From Gigantopelta aegis (taxonomy: Eukaryota > Mollusca > Gastropoda > Neomphalida > Peltospiridae): 64,000 bases of DNA. The stretch covers positions 43,815,630 through 43,879,629 of the forward strand of contig NC_054704.1 of NCBI RefSeq assembly GCF_016097555.1, read 5' to 3'. The position numbers and the translations under genes were made by a program. Every line of letters starts with the position of its first letter. The stretch's first letter is position 1. The notes below the pieces were generated by a model. It saw nothing but the letters and a program-made list of their open reading frames with translations. It ran no database searches and was not told where the DNA came from. Below, in pieces: positions 18,701 to 27,400 of this stretch.

Positions 18701-21118
18701 CGCTACGCCACTGTCACTTACAATAGTATGATCAGTTATTTATTATTTACATTATCTATCACCTTTTTATATAGTCTTTGAGTGGGATTCGTTTTACATT
18801 TTAATCAGAATCTTGCTAAATGTAATTCACAATAAATTGACAACTGCGAGTGACATGATTCCTTTTTATGATGCCCCCTCAATTAATCGACACTTCTTTT
18901 TTAATCTGCTGACCAGGAAGTGTGGTTAAATAGTAACGAAACAGATTGATTTCTACTATCCACTGCTAAGTACATATACTATATACAAAGAAGGAAATGT
19001 TTTATTTAACGACGCACTCAACACATTTTATTTACGGTTATATGGCGTCAGACATACGGTTAAGGACCACACAGATTTTTGAGAGGAAACCCGCTGTCGC
19101 TACTACATGGGCTACTCTTTCCGATTAGCAGCAAGGGATCTTTTATTTGCGCTTCCCACAGGCAGGATAGCACAAACCATGGCCTTTGTTGAACCAGTTA
19201 TGGATCACTGGTCGGTGAAAATGGTTTACACCTACCCATTGAGCCTTGCGGAGCACTCACTCAGGGTTTGGAGTCGGTATCTGGATTAAAAATCCCATGC
19301 CTCGACTGGGATCCGAACTCAGTACCTATCAGCCTTTAGACCGATGGCCTAACCACGCATTTAGATAAAGTTACAAACGAGTGAAACAATAGTTACCTGT
19401 GACGGTAAAACAGGGAAATATCCTTGAAAAATAGATTAGAGCTCGTCTCCATACGTTTATCGTTAGTTCTTAGAGGTATGTGCGGGGTTTTTTAAAATAA
19501 TATAAATATATTCTGTGGTATTACAAACACTAGAATGACCAGAAACAGTTTTGATGTATGAAAATAGATACTCTAAACAATGAAGACATCCTGTTTTTAT
19601 TTTATATTTTATTTTTATTATTATTCCCTGGTTCTTTTGTCCAAACATAAGGTTATTTTAGACTAGCTACTGGCTAAATACGTAACCTCATATATGCCAA
19701 AACAACTTTCTTGACATTCTTATTTCTTGCCCAGGGCCGTACCTTGATCAAAATCCTAGGGGGTGGGGTGGGGTGGGGGGGGCACTACTTTTTATAAATA
19801 AATGAAACACTATACTAATTAAACCTGAGATGTCTATGCTATTTTCTGGAGTAAAAATGGAAAGAAAAAAAAAGTGAGATTCTCAGGGGGTGGGGGGCAA
19901 CTGCCACCCCTCCCCCTCCGGAGGGTACGGCCCTGTTGCCTGGCATATTAATGACAATTACTTTGAAAAGTTGTACTGCACATGAAGAGCAATTCGTTCT
20001 GGTTGAATTCTAATATACGGTCGATTAAATGAATAGCGGATCTGGGGGAAGGTGTCAGTTTTAGTCAGTGTTGAGGATATAGGCACGAGGGTGAGAATCT
20101 GAATTGTGGCAGATGGTTTTAGACCTGCCTAGGGTAATTGTCTTAAAGGGATATTCCTGAGTTTGCTGCATTGTAAGATGTTTTTGACTAATAAAATATT
20201 TCTACAATTAAACTTACATATTAAATATATTTTTATGTTTAGAATATCAGTGTGTGTGTATATTCAATGTGTTTCTGGTCGTCTTAATATTTGTAAGAAG
20301 CCCAAACTGGATTTTGTTTTTAAATAATTTCGTAGGTACCAAACAAAAATATTTTAGGAAATAAAATGAAATTTAACCTAGTACAAATATTAGAACGATC
20401 AAAACCACGTTTAATATACAGCCACGAATATTTTATGTAGAAACATATATTTGATATGTAATTACAATTGTTAGAAAGTCTCTGTTAGTCGATAACATCT
20501 TAAAAATTGCCGCAAACTCAGGAATGTCCCTTTAACTACTTTTCTCTTTCAATTCTGCTGGTCCGTTCATTGCCTTTTTATTTTCAGGTTTGCATACACT
20601 ACTTATTGGCGTAGCCAGGATTTTTATATTGAGAGGTAGGCCCTCCTACCCACATTGAGGGCTGGGGACCGCTGGGGCACCCACTCGTGTTATAGGACGA
20701 CAGGCAAATATAAAAAGTAGTGTAGGAAAACAGGTGTGATTAATGGGACATGGCCCCTATGCCCTCCCCTGGCTTTGCCAGTGATACTAGTTCAAAGTAA
20801 TGAATCGTCATCGTTGTGTTTCAGATTGTGCAACATTCCCTCGGAGCTGAATTCAAGGACCACGTGAAATACATACCACGTCACAAGTCGGTGAGCGAGT
20901 TTCTGAAACAGAGCGCTCGACTCACGTGGCAGATGGTTATCCAGCAACCACCAATGAAACTCTGCACGCACGACACAACATTCGATGACGAAAAGCACAA
21001 GTTGTGGTGGTCGTGTGATCAGTCACGCGCAAAGACTATTGACTACTTTATTTGGCCAATCCTCAAGGATTATGACAATGGTACCATAATGGTCAAAGGT
21101 TGTGTTTATGCAAGCTGA
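9135..21118 (+). CDS. SPATA18: Mitochondria-eating protein (SPATA18/Mieap family), six-exon gene
   Basis: Six exons, 9135-9462, 10048-10309, 10793-10994, 17447-17527, 18399-18518 and 20825-21118, join with all phases consistent into 1287 nt, or 428 residues (human SPATA18 is longer, about 540). Residues 110-196 are a strong coiled coil; about 219-428 match the Mieap C-terminal domain, with NERCRPSVIA at its start, FLKQSARLTWQMVIQQPPM and a YFIWPILKDYDNGTIMVKG end. In mammals Mieap is p53-induced and acts at mitochondria in removal or repair of damaged mitochondria; that role here is inferred from homology. The start is fixed by an in-frame TGA at 9129-9131 between the upstream splice acceptor and the ATG. 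It is divergent from the HSPA12-like gene and convergent with the thymosin gene. Confidence 0.88.
9543..9605. repeat. (TG)n microsatellite, interrupted
   Basis: Two TG runs separated by GAGTGTGGTT. Confidence 0.9.
9853..9939. repeat. (GA)n microsatellite
   Basis: About 43 GA units inside intron 1, about 100 bp before the exon 2 acceptor. Confidence 0.95.
10048..10309 (+). CDS. SPATA18: Mitochondria-eating protein, coding exon 2 (coiled coil)
   Basis: Enters in phase 1 after a TTTGTTTGTCAG acceptor and ends in phase 2 at GTAAGC. It encodes a heptad-rich helix including LKQQNEKLQKTEKEL and LKTALDVAHKSVEKAKREF. It has no Cys-rich or catalytic motif; it is a dimerisation or scaffold coiled coil. 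Confidence 0.88.
10333..10653 (+). mobile_element. tRNA-headed SINE (type A) in intron 2
   Basis: Nearly full-length sense copy: AGTGGTAAAGCGC A-box region, GGGATCGATCC, the body, then the tail AATAAAATGTGCTGAGTGC and a CCTTCCTTCC end. It lies in intron 2 in the gene's direction, 24 bp after the exon 2 donor. Confidence 0.88.
10793..10994 (+). CDS. SPATA18: Mitochondria-eating protein, coding exon 3
   Basis: Follows a TACCTCCCCCTCTTTAAG acceptor, enters in phase 2 and ends in phase 0 at ATG|GTAAAT. It encodes residues 197-264, with the start of the Mieap domain (NERCRPSVIAVQYN) and DIARFLCAALM at its end. The last 27 bases of the exon and the donor are the first unit of the minisatellite at 10968-11604. 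Use of later unit donors would shift the frame or meet the TAA at 11094-11096. Confidence 0.87.
10968..11604 (+). repeat. 49-bp minisatellite made from exon 3 end plus splice donor
   Basis: About 13 tandem copies of a 49-bp unit, each with GCCAGGTTCCTCTGTGCAGC, CCTCATG and GTAAATACA. The first copy straddles the real exon-intron boundary, so the array replicates the coding end of exon 3 with its 5' splice site. Some later copies have lost the donor (GATAAT at 11291, ATGATAAAT near 11438). Confidence 0.93.
11606..11980 (+). repeat. 74-bp minisatellite, about 5 copies
   Basis: Unit starts fall at 11606, 11680, 11754, 11828 and 11902. Each unit contains GTAATATTTACATTTGTTTT, GGCCGATGACAGCAG and CTTCATGGTAAATACACTG, so it still carries the ATGGTAAATACA word of the preceding array. 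Confidence 0.92.
11981..12626. other. Unique intronic sequence
   Basis: About 650 bp between two minisatellites in intron 3. No coding signal or recognised repeat. Confidence 0.5.
12627..13100 (+). repeat. 56-bp minisatellite, about 8 copies
   Basis: Regular units at 12739, 12795, 12851, 12907, 12963 and 13019, with decayed copies before and a partial one after. Each has CTCGTGGTAAATACAATG and GTTGGTTTGTGGATG. The GTGGTAAATACA word is again shared with the arrays at 10968 and 11606. Confidence 0.92.
13150..13210. repeat. Dispersed repeat piece sharing sequence with 5969-6035
   Basis: Same word order as the piece at 5969: GGAATGATATCTGGAGT, a G-rich core, then GGGGCACAATCT. Confidence 0.5.
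13225..13544 (-). mobile_element. SINE (type A), antisense, near full length
   Basis: Plus-strand order is tail first: GGAAGGAAGGAAATG, TTTATTTAACGAGGCACTCA, the body, then ACCACTGAGCTACGTCCCGC, which is the inverse of the tRNA-like head. Confidence 0.9.
13678..13928 (+). mobile_element. SINE (type C), sense
   Basis: Begins CCGGCCTCGGTGGTTTCGTG with GTTAAGCCATCGG (tRNA-like head). It continues through CGAGTTTTAACGACTCAATG and a TCTCTCTCCCTAAC block to a GGATATAAGCACGAAAATAA tail. Confidence 0.88.
14366..14437 (+). mobile_element. SINE tail fragment (type A)
   Basis: Only the tail: AACGCCATATAACTGTAAAT, TGTGTTGAGTGCGTCG and CCTTCCTTCC. Confidence 0.75.
15092..15830 (+). mobile_element. SINE (type C) split by a MITE
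   Basis: The left half (15092-15217) runs from GGCCTCGGCGGTGTCGTG to GGTGTAAGATCACTACA. The right half (15671-15830) resumes at CCCTCTTCTCTCTC and ends at AAGCACAAAAATAAGTTG. The order matches the uninterrupted copy at 13678. The right half also contains a TG microsatellite at 15738-15774. Confidence 0.82.
15218..15669. mobile_element. MITE inserted in the SINE at 15092-15830
   Basis: 452 bp, with ends AGGTAGCACTAAACCAAAT and the inverse of AGGTATGACTATACCAAAT. It interrupts a SINE whose two halves are collinear with other copies, which defines the insertion. The flanks read TACA and TATA, consistent with a short target duplication of TA or 4 bp. It has no coding frame. Confidence 0.82.
16195..16252 (-). 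mobile_element. SINE tail fragment (type B)
   Basis: Only TTTAACAATACTACTAGAGC and ATTGATTAATTAATCATCGG remain of the type B tail. Confidence 0.6.
16655..16834. mobile_element. hAT-like MITE
   Basis: 180 bp, beginning CAGAGGCGGATCTAG and ending CTAGATCCGCCACTG (the inverse with one mismatch). The core has A and C homopolymers. The flanking 8-mers ACAAGAGA and AGAGAGAT match only partly. Confidence 0.7.
17447..17527 (+). CDS. SPATA18: Mitochondria-eating protein, coding exon 4
   Basis: An 81-bp exon, phase 0 at both ends, between an AACTTTCTTTTTAG acceptor and a GTATGT donor. It encodes 27 residues including VYRHLELAIAELLRNP. Too short to stand out as an open frame; it was placed by splice sites, phase and helical continuity with exon 3. 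Confidence 0.82.
17856..18355. repeat. 48-bp degenerate minisatellite
   Basis: Repeated words AAGTTGCAGATGATAATTAT, ATAGATTAATACTA and TGAATATGTC recur at about 48-bp spacing, with longer GATGGTCGTCTTA variants to the left. It ends about 45 bp before the exon 5 acceptor. Confidence 0.85.
18399..18518 (+). CDS. SPATA18: Mitochondria-eating protein, coding exon 5
   Basis: 120 bp, phase 0 at both ends, from CACTACCTTACAG to a GTATTT donor. It encodes 40 residues, TITRDSTRDLPQLPDEMTDA and RLRQTFDHVDTDSF among them. The frame stays open past the donor, but that reading enters a MITE 27 bp downstream, whereas joining to exon 6 gives SFMEIVQHSLG in frame. Confidence 0.8.
18546..18713. mobile_element. 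hAT-type MITE just after a splice donor
   Basis: 168 bp with ends CAGTGGCGTAGCGTGGG and the exact inverse. The flanks are TCATTTAC (18538-18545) and TCACTTAC (18714-18721), an 8-bp target duplication with one mismatch, as hAT transposases make. The GC-rich core has GCCCCGGGCGCC-like palindromes. It starts 27 bp inside intron 5 of the mitochondria-eating gene. Confidence 0.88.
18987..19359 (-). mobile_element. SINE (type D: C-like head, A-like tail), antisense
   Basis: Tail words GGAAATGTTTTATTTAACGA and GCACTCAACACA match type A. The opposite end has GGGATCCGAACTCAGTACC and CCGATGGCCTAACCACG, which is the type C-like head. Confidence 0.87.
19732..19935. mobile_element. MITE with CAGGGCCGTACC ends
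   Basis: 204 bp, starting CAGGGCCGTACC and ending GGTACGGCCCTG. It is flanked by TTGCC on both sides (19727-19731, 19936-19940), a 5-bp target duplication. G-rich core. The same end and 5-bp duplication occur in the element at 32388. Confidence 0.8.
20147..20531. mobile_element. TTAA-flanked MITE, copy 1
   Basis: 385 bp between two TTAA sites (20143-20146, 20532-20535). Ends AGGGATATTCCTGAGTTTGC and the inverse GCAAACTCAGGAATGTCCCT. The interior matches 43166-43512 along most of its length. TTAA targets are typical of piggyBac-type transposases. Confidence 0.9.
20604..20783. mobile_element. hAT-like MITE just before exon 6
   Basis: 180 bp, left end TATTGGCGTAGCCAGG and right end CCTGGCTTTGCCAGTG (imperfect inverse). 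Flanking 8-mers ACACTACT and ATACTAGT agree at 6 of 8 positions. It ends 41 bp before the exon 6 start. Confidence 0.65.
20825..21118 (+). CDS. SPATA18: Mitochondria-eating protein, terminal coding exon 6
   Basis: Acceptor GTTGTGTTTCAG, phase 0. It encodes residues 332-428, the most conserved part of the Mieap domain (RLTWQMVIQQPPM, YFIWPIL, GTIMVKG), then TGA at 21116-21118. The VKGxV end close to the stop agrees with where the family domain usually finishes. A possible AATAAA lies at 21439-21444. A donor at GTCAAAG could instead join a 22547 acceptor in phase 0; that would delete the VKG motif, so it is less likely. Confidence 0.85.
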   Translation: MVQHSLGAEFKDHVKYIPRHKSVSEFLKQSARLTWQMVIQQPPMKLCTHDTTFDDEKHKLWWSCDQSRAKTIDYFIWPILKDYDNGTIMVKGCVYAS

Positions 21119-21680
21119 AAAAAAAGGAATGCTACAAAATTTAGTACATATCACCAAAACAAAATATAAAAGCAATCCCACATCGACTGATCATTTTAAA
21201 ATATCTATATGTATAAATTTGATTTTTCTTCAAATTTTGTAAAATGTGAACTGAATTTGTACTGGAATGCTTTAAAAACTGATGGATATAGTGGGATGTG
21301 TTATAATCATTTATCCGTCTCCCATCGTCCTTTGACCTATTCATAAATCTCCAAACATGAATCCAGTTCCTAGACTCATTTCCATCCTTGTTTAAACGAT
21401 GCTGCCAGGGCTGAACCTAGTCTACAATAACTATTTAAAATAAAAATCAGGTCCGAGTAACATGGTCCTCATCAATTATTTTTAAACTAAAGAAATCTTA
21501 TTTTCAGCCCCTACCCTTCCCGGCAAGGTACCGTCCTGGCCACAGACCCCATCTATACCATTAAAAGACATTTTTAATTTCATGTATAAATGCCAAAACC
21601 ATGAGAAATTAAGTTGCTTGACTTTAATTTTGCATTTTCGTTGCATTTGTGCAAAACTGACAAGATCTACTTTAAGTTAA

Positions 21681-22187
21681 GCTAGTGACACATATATCCG
21701 TTAACGGTCCGTTTGTCGCATCCGTTTGTCGTCAGTAAAACGTATCTGATAACGGATGATTTCGAACCAATGGTTTTCAGTGAAAATCGACACACATGTC
21801 AATGTTTATTTGTTGGATCCGATTGTCGCATGTTTTGGACGGTGCTCGAAAATGCTACCTTAACGGAACAAGGACTATCATGTTATGACGTCATATTGGG
21901 GAAAACACTGTATTGTAGTTTCCTAGCCTTGGTGGTGGGATACACTTGGCAAACATGTGACCTTATCAGACCAGATTTCTTTGTTTACTTGCATGTTTTA
22001 TGTATTTTTGAAGTTTAGAAAATAATAAAATCAGTTTTCAATTGGTCCTGTTGGTTTGTAGGGGCCTAAGTTGTGTGGGAATTTTGAGTTTTTCCTCCGT
22101 AATCCTTGGTTTTACGAACATGATTTCGGATACATGTCTTATGGTTTGGCGCATAAACGGATCAGTTTACGGATACGTGTCGCTAGC
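21681..22187. mobile_element. MITE with about 35-bp inverted repeats
   Basis: 507 bp. Left end GCTAGTGACACATATATCCG, right end the inverse of GCTAGCGACACGTATCCGTA, both followed by a CCGTTT word. No target duplication is obvious. The 101-codon open frame inside it resembles no known protein. Confidence 0.75.
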
Positions 22188-22636
22188 TGACATGTATGAT
22201 ACTAGGTGGCTATGTTCATTTTTTAATATATATTCCCATAGCCTACTGTGTATACATATTGTTGTGAATGCTTGTTTTTTATATTGTGATATTTATTTCA
22301 TTGTCATGTCTTTTATACAACACTGATTCAAATGTGTTTTATAATAATTAATAAATTAATGTAACACTAAGTCTTTGTATTCTTCACTTCTTTTTCTTTT
22401 TTTTTCTTCTTTTTTTTCTCATTAAAACAAAACCAGATTATATTTACATTTCACTACTATCACGTTAAACGTCATATAGTTTCATGATTATAATTATTTT
22501 ATTCCACATTACACAGTTTTAAATTTGTTCTTTGGTTCTGTTTCAGATCACATTCAATGCCGAAACGTTTTATGAAACTACTAAAGTAACCAAACGCATC
22601 ATATTATGGATTCAAAGATAAAATACATATCGCTAG

Positions 22637-22639
<3 letters not shown>

Positions 22640-22668
<29 letters not shown>
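22640..22668. repeat. Poly(A) run
   Basis: About 29 A. It follows a short open frame with an acceptor-like TCTGTTTCAG at 22556; no retrocopy was recognised. Confidence 0.75.
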
Positions 22669-23041
22669 TGTTTTAAAAAAAAACCCCGCTCGTATCCATT
22701 ATTGGCGTTTTCTTTTCATGTCTTGGTCCTCGATTCGATTCACTCAGAACTATTATCTTTTCACCATTAACACTCGGATTCCTAAGAAATTGACGCTGTC
22801 CGATTCCTAAGAAATCGCACTTACGCGTATGAGGTCAACTTAGAGGTTGTTCTTCACTTTAATATATCGTATTTATATTCCTTTTAATATTTGTAGGAAT
22901 TCCAATTCATTTATGCTTTTCATGAAAACAACCCATACCCTTCTAATGGAACTCTTGTAGCCTAGTCAAAAACGAAAAATTATATTGGCTTGTATTCTGC
23001 TACGGTCTGCACGGATGTAGGAACGTGCCAAAAAAGGGGGT

Positions 23042-23044
<3 letters not shown>

Positions 23045-23071
<27 letters not shown>
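23045..23071. repeat. (CA)n microsatellite
   Basis: Short CA run followed by TATATATA. Confidence 0.85.
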
Positions 23072-23082
<11 letters not shown>

Positions 23083-23435
23083 ATATGACATCGCTGCTGT
23101 TAAAAAGTGGGGGGGGGGGGGGCACTTGCCCCCTTGCCCCCCGCTTCTACGCCAGTGGTCTGGCAATGCAATATATCAGTACCCAATGATGTAACCACAG
23201 AAACCGAACCTGAAGTAAAACATCACAGAATATCTGTAAACAGAAACATGATGTCAGGCACTTTACTTGGTTTTACAGGGCTCGATCTAGTGGTAACCCG
23301 GGGTATTTTGGCTACCGATTTCTCACTCGGACTACCAGTCGTCTAACCCCAGTAGTCCGCCGGGCTACCAAATATTTCGGCATGTTCAGGTATTACCTCT
23401 ACAAAGAAACATTCTAAGACTACCGCATTTCTTGT

Positions 23436-23612
23436 CCGCCTCATACCAAGCGACGTTACAACATGGAAGATTTGGCTAATGCCGTGTACAAATTTCTGTT
23501 CTACGCAGCCGTCCACTTTTATCCTCGAAACCTTCTTTACAGCATGCACATTCCATCGCAGAAACGCAAAAAGAAAGTAATCCATGTTGTAACATCGCTT
23601 GGTATGAGACGG
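23436..23612. repeat. Inverted repeat, 32-bp arms
   Basis: Arms at 23436-23467 and 23581-23612 match at 30 of 32 positions (CCGCCTCATACCAAGCGACG and its inverse). The 113-bp interior is open in more than one frame but resembles no known protein. It may be a small DNA element. Confidence 0.75.
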
Positions 23613-24125
23613 CCCCTGTTACACTGCTGCACAAGGCGATCACGTGATCTACGTCTCGAAATAGATCGCCGAGCTTTGTAATTGTTGCGACGGACTGTCA
23701 CGAAGCGTAGCTGAATGTGGGTGCTGTCGGGTTTCTTTCTGTAGTATGTGTATTAGTGATTAATATGTGGATTTTTTTGTATCAGTTAACTCGAAAATGA
23801 TCGATGTAAAGGTATTTGACGTCAAACATAGGATTGTTGTGGTATTAGAGCGGGAATCTTTGCCTACCGTTTGGTAGTCAGGAATTGCCAAAAATATACA
23901 TAGGTTGGTCTCCGACTGTAATGTGAGCGTATTTATGTCCAAATGTCCGTCTAGCTCTCTTACAGAGTACTCGGGCTAAGGTCTGCGGTGGCGTTAAATG
24001 TAAAATATCGGTGTATGGATTCAATAGGCTAGCTAATGACGATGGCTAACTACTGTGCAGTTCTGTTCCGATATTTTCTACAAGTGTTGAGTGGATATGT
24101 TAACAGAGTTAAGTTTAAGGCTGTT

Positions 24126-24404
24126 TTGTTTAACACCACCACTAGAACACATCGATTAATCAATCATCGGCAATTGGATATTATGACATCTAGTCTTTAA
24201 AGAGGAAAGCCTCAATGTTTTTTCCATTAGTAGCAATGGATCGGTTATATTCACAATCCCACAAACAGGATAGCACATACCATGACCTTTGATATGCCAG
24301 CCGTAGCACACTGGCTGGAATGAGAAATAGCCCAATGGGCCCACCAACAGGGACTGATCCCAGACGACCCACATTTGCATTTTGGCGAACACTGTATCAC
24401 TGGG
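24126..24404 (-). mobile_element. SINE (type B), antisense
   Basis: TTTAACACCACCACTAGAAC tail, GATTAATCAATCATCGG block, then GAGAAATAGCCCAATGGGCC and a decayed head ending CACTGGG. Confidence 0.82.
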
Positions 24405-27400
24405 TTTTGAATGTTAGCAATTAGTCATCATACTGTTACACCACTCCTGAAAGTAGTTTTTTTTACAAAAACATGAAACTGTTCACTTATTTTGAATGAG
24501 TGCTGAAAAATTGTGATACATTTGTTATATAATTGTGTATATTAATGCCTTTTGGCCATAATGCCCTCAACATATCTCCACCAGTCAAGGCCAAATAGCC
24601 TTGCCCTCTTATTTGCCAAATTCGTGGCCTGCAAGTTGCACTGGAACAAGCAAGTGAATGAAAACAAACACCAACCTGCATTGGAATGGTTTATTTATAG
24701 TTCAATAATAATGCATATATGGGAGAAGCATTTTTTAGTTTTTATAAATGATTTTCTACCAACCATCTGCATTAACCTGGTATTAAAATCTGTTGAATTT
24801 TTCTAATAGCATTTGTGTCACCAAAAACCCCCAAACATGGACAATTTTATTCATAAATCTTCAAACATGCCAGCATGTAAAAAAAAAAAAAAAAAAAAAA
24901 AAGGAAAGAAAGAAACTGATTTTTTTTTAAAAACAATGTAATAACAATTGTTTTCCTTTTTATTATTATTATTATTGCATTTATGTATTAACATTTCAAA
25001 TTAAGGAAAGTATGTCAAAACAAAAACAAACAATGTAGTTAACATCAGAAAGTAGTATAATATACATCTATCTTACAACAAATTAGTTTGTTTTGTAGTT
25101 ATTGTAAGACTATTGCTTCCCAATAATTTTGATCCATCAAATCCTGAATTATGTTGAAAACAGATAATTTTAAGTGAACTAAAGCAATATAGGCATCATG
25201 TGCATGTATGGGAATACTTTTTGAAATTTTATACTAATGACTGGCATTTTTAAATAGTCGGTGTTGTTAATGTAACAGCCAAAAAATAAATATATATATT
25301 AATGTTACTTTTGAAAAGTATAAATGAGTTAGTATTAGAAGTACGATTGTTTCCACACATTAATATCAGTGTTTGTAAGTATTAATGCCCACAACACATA
25401 TGATGTTATTATTAATGTACATATACTATGATGGATTAAAACACACAAATATTTACCAGTATATGAGCATTAGTCCTGCGGCAGATTTAAGGGAATTTCA
25501 ACTGCAAGATCAAGGGACTAAGAGTTCATTCTGCAGTTTTCGTCACAAGATATGCAGTTAGTAGGGCCAAGACTCCTAGTATGATATGATTCAATAGTGA
25601 TAAAACTTGAAACATTACCATTAAAGTTGAAATCTTACGTTTTGTTCCATGATTTACCCGTTATCAGCCAAAAACTTTTTATGACATTTAGAGATTATTT
25701 TGCAAAATGATTCTTCTTCAAAATAATAATAATGTAAATAGTAAATCATTTAGCAAAAATTAAAACAAATAATTGTTTTATATAAAACTGATTAAATTGT
25801 CAGTATCTATTCTTGAGCAATTAAGGCAAAAGAAACACTTTGATGTCTGTCATACTTTTTATACAATATGTATTCGGAATAAGAGATTGCATATTTTGTT
25901 CATAATTAATCTTAGTAATATTATACTATTTTTAACTTGCAAACAGTAAATATATTACTTGAATGTTTCTCTTAGACATATTTAGCTACCAGTCATTTTG
26001 TTATAGCAGTATACTGAAGACTGAATGAAAATCAATGAGGTTTTTAATTTTAAAAAATATATCATGAACAACCGACATGTATTTAATATAAACAGTGCTT
26101 ATTTGAACCCCCAACAACAATATTCATGTGTATAGTTGTTTGATGGTCTATGGTATTTTGGTAATGATTACTCAACTTAATGAAAACAAATTTATATAAA
26201 CAAAATATTTAAAAAAAAGACTAGGGAATTTATCAATATAATACTATTGTAAGCAAAAATGTTCGTAATGAAAGCACATACATATTAACACAAGCATTAA
26301 CACTATTTATACTACATGAATACAAAAAAGCACCAAGAAATATCAAAGACACTGTACAATGTAAAAAAAACAGATAGGCTGGTTTGTCCAAATACGATTC
26401 ATTACAAAATTACAAACATGTAAATGTTGCAGTCTTAGTACCTTTTATTTTTAGATAACAGCAAGAAATATGCAACTCTTGGAAAATGATTAAAATAATG
26501 ATATACAAATGTGAGGAAGGAATTAATTCAAACACAGTTTATATTATTGAAACAATATAAATTTACTTTAACCCAATTATTTTAGTCAAATTTGCTACAT
26601 AAAGCACTTTGTATCTCAACTGGTAGATAGGAGGGTGGATGAAGCAAAATAATTATGAGCATCTGGGCAGAGATGGGGGAGGGGGGGGGAGAGGGGAGCA
26701 CCCACACCAATTTTCAAGACTTCAATCTGCTAGGAGTTGAATGGTGAGGCCATACATTTTTTTTATATACTTAAATTTGTCAACAAAGTAAGGTTGGTAA
26801 TAATATTAAGAAAATTATTATGTTTGTACACTATCAATTAACACAAATTATTTTGTTCTGTATGAGTTTAATTTTTATTTTTTCGTCAACCTTCAAGAAA
26901 TTGAAAGTTGGTGCTGTGTTGAACAGTATTCCTGGTTACAGATGTGCTTTGTAAATAAATTCACAAAGTATAAAATTCCAAAAATATTTTGTACTTAACA
27001 TCCCACATAGTATACCATTGTTTAAACATTTTCACAACAAATATAATATTTAATGTATCAGCACTTTGTCATAATCGCATCATCAAATATTCTCCCAAGT
27101 ACACAATAGAATATTCTATCAAGTCACTGTTCTTGGTAGATCAAGTTAAAAAGCAGTAACAAAAATAGTATCTGGATCATCAAATTTATTAACTGCATGA
27201 AAATGGTGTTTTTTTTATAAATATATGGGAGGACATAATAAAATATACTTGTGGTGATGGATTAATATGCATAGAGATAACCAATTGGTCAGTTGGATTA
27301 CACGGTGCTACTTTCATACAACTAGTTCTATATATACAAGAAATAAGAGTGGACAGAAAATATGCTGTATGTGAAGCCATTGCAACAAATTTCCTAAGGT

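Noticed and set aside
18519..18731. Reading exon 5 of the mitochondria-eating gene on to 18731
   Set aside because: The extra codons come from a hAT MITE; splicing at 18519 to exon 6 restores the family domain in frame.
21713..22326. Two consecutive open frames of about 100 codons each
   Set aside because: They lie in or beside a MITE with inverted repeats and resemble no protein family; likely chance.
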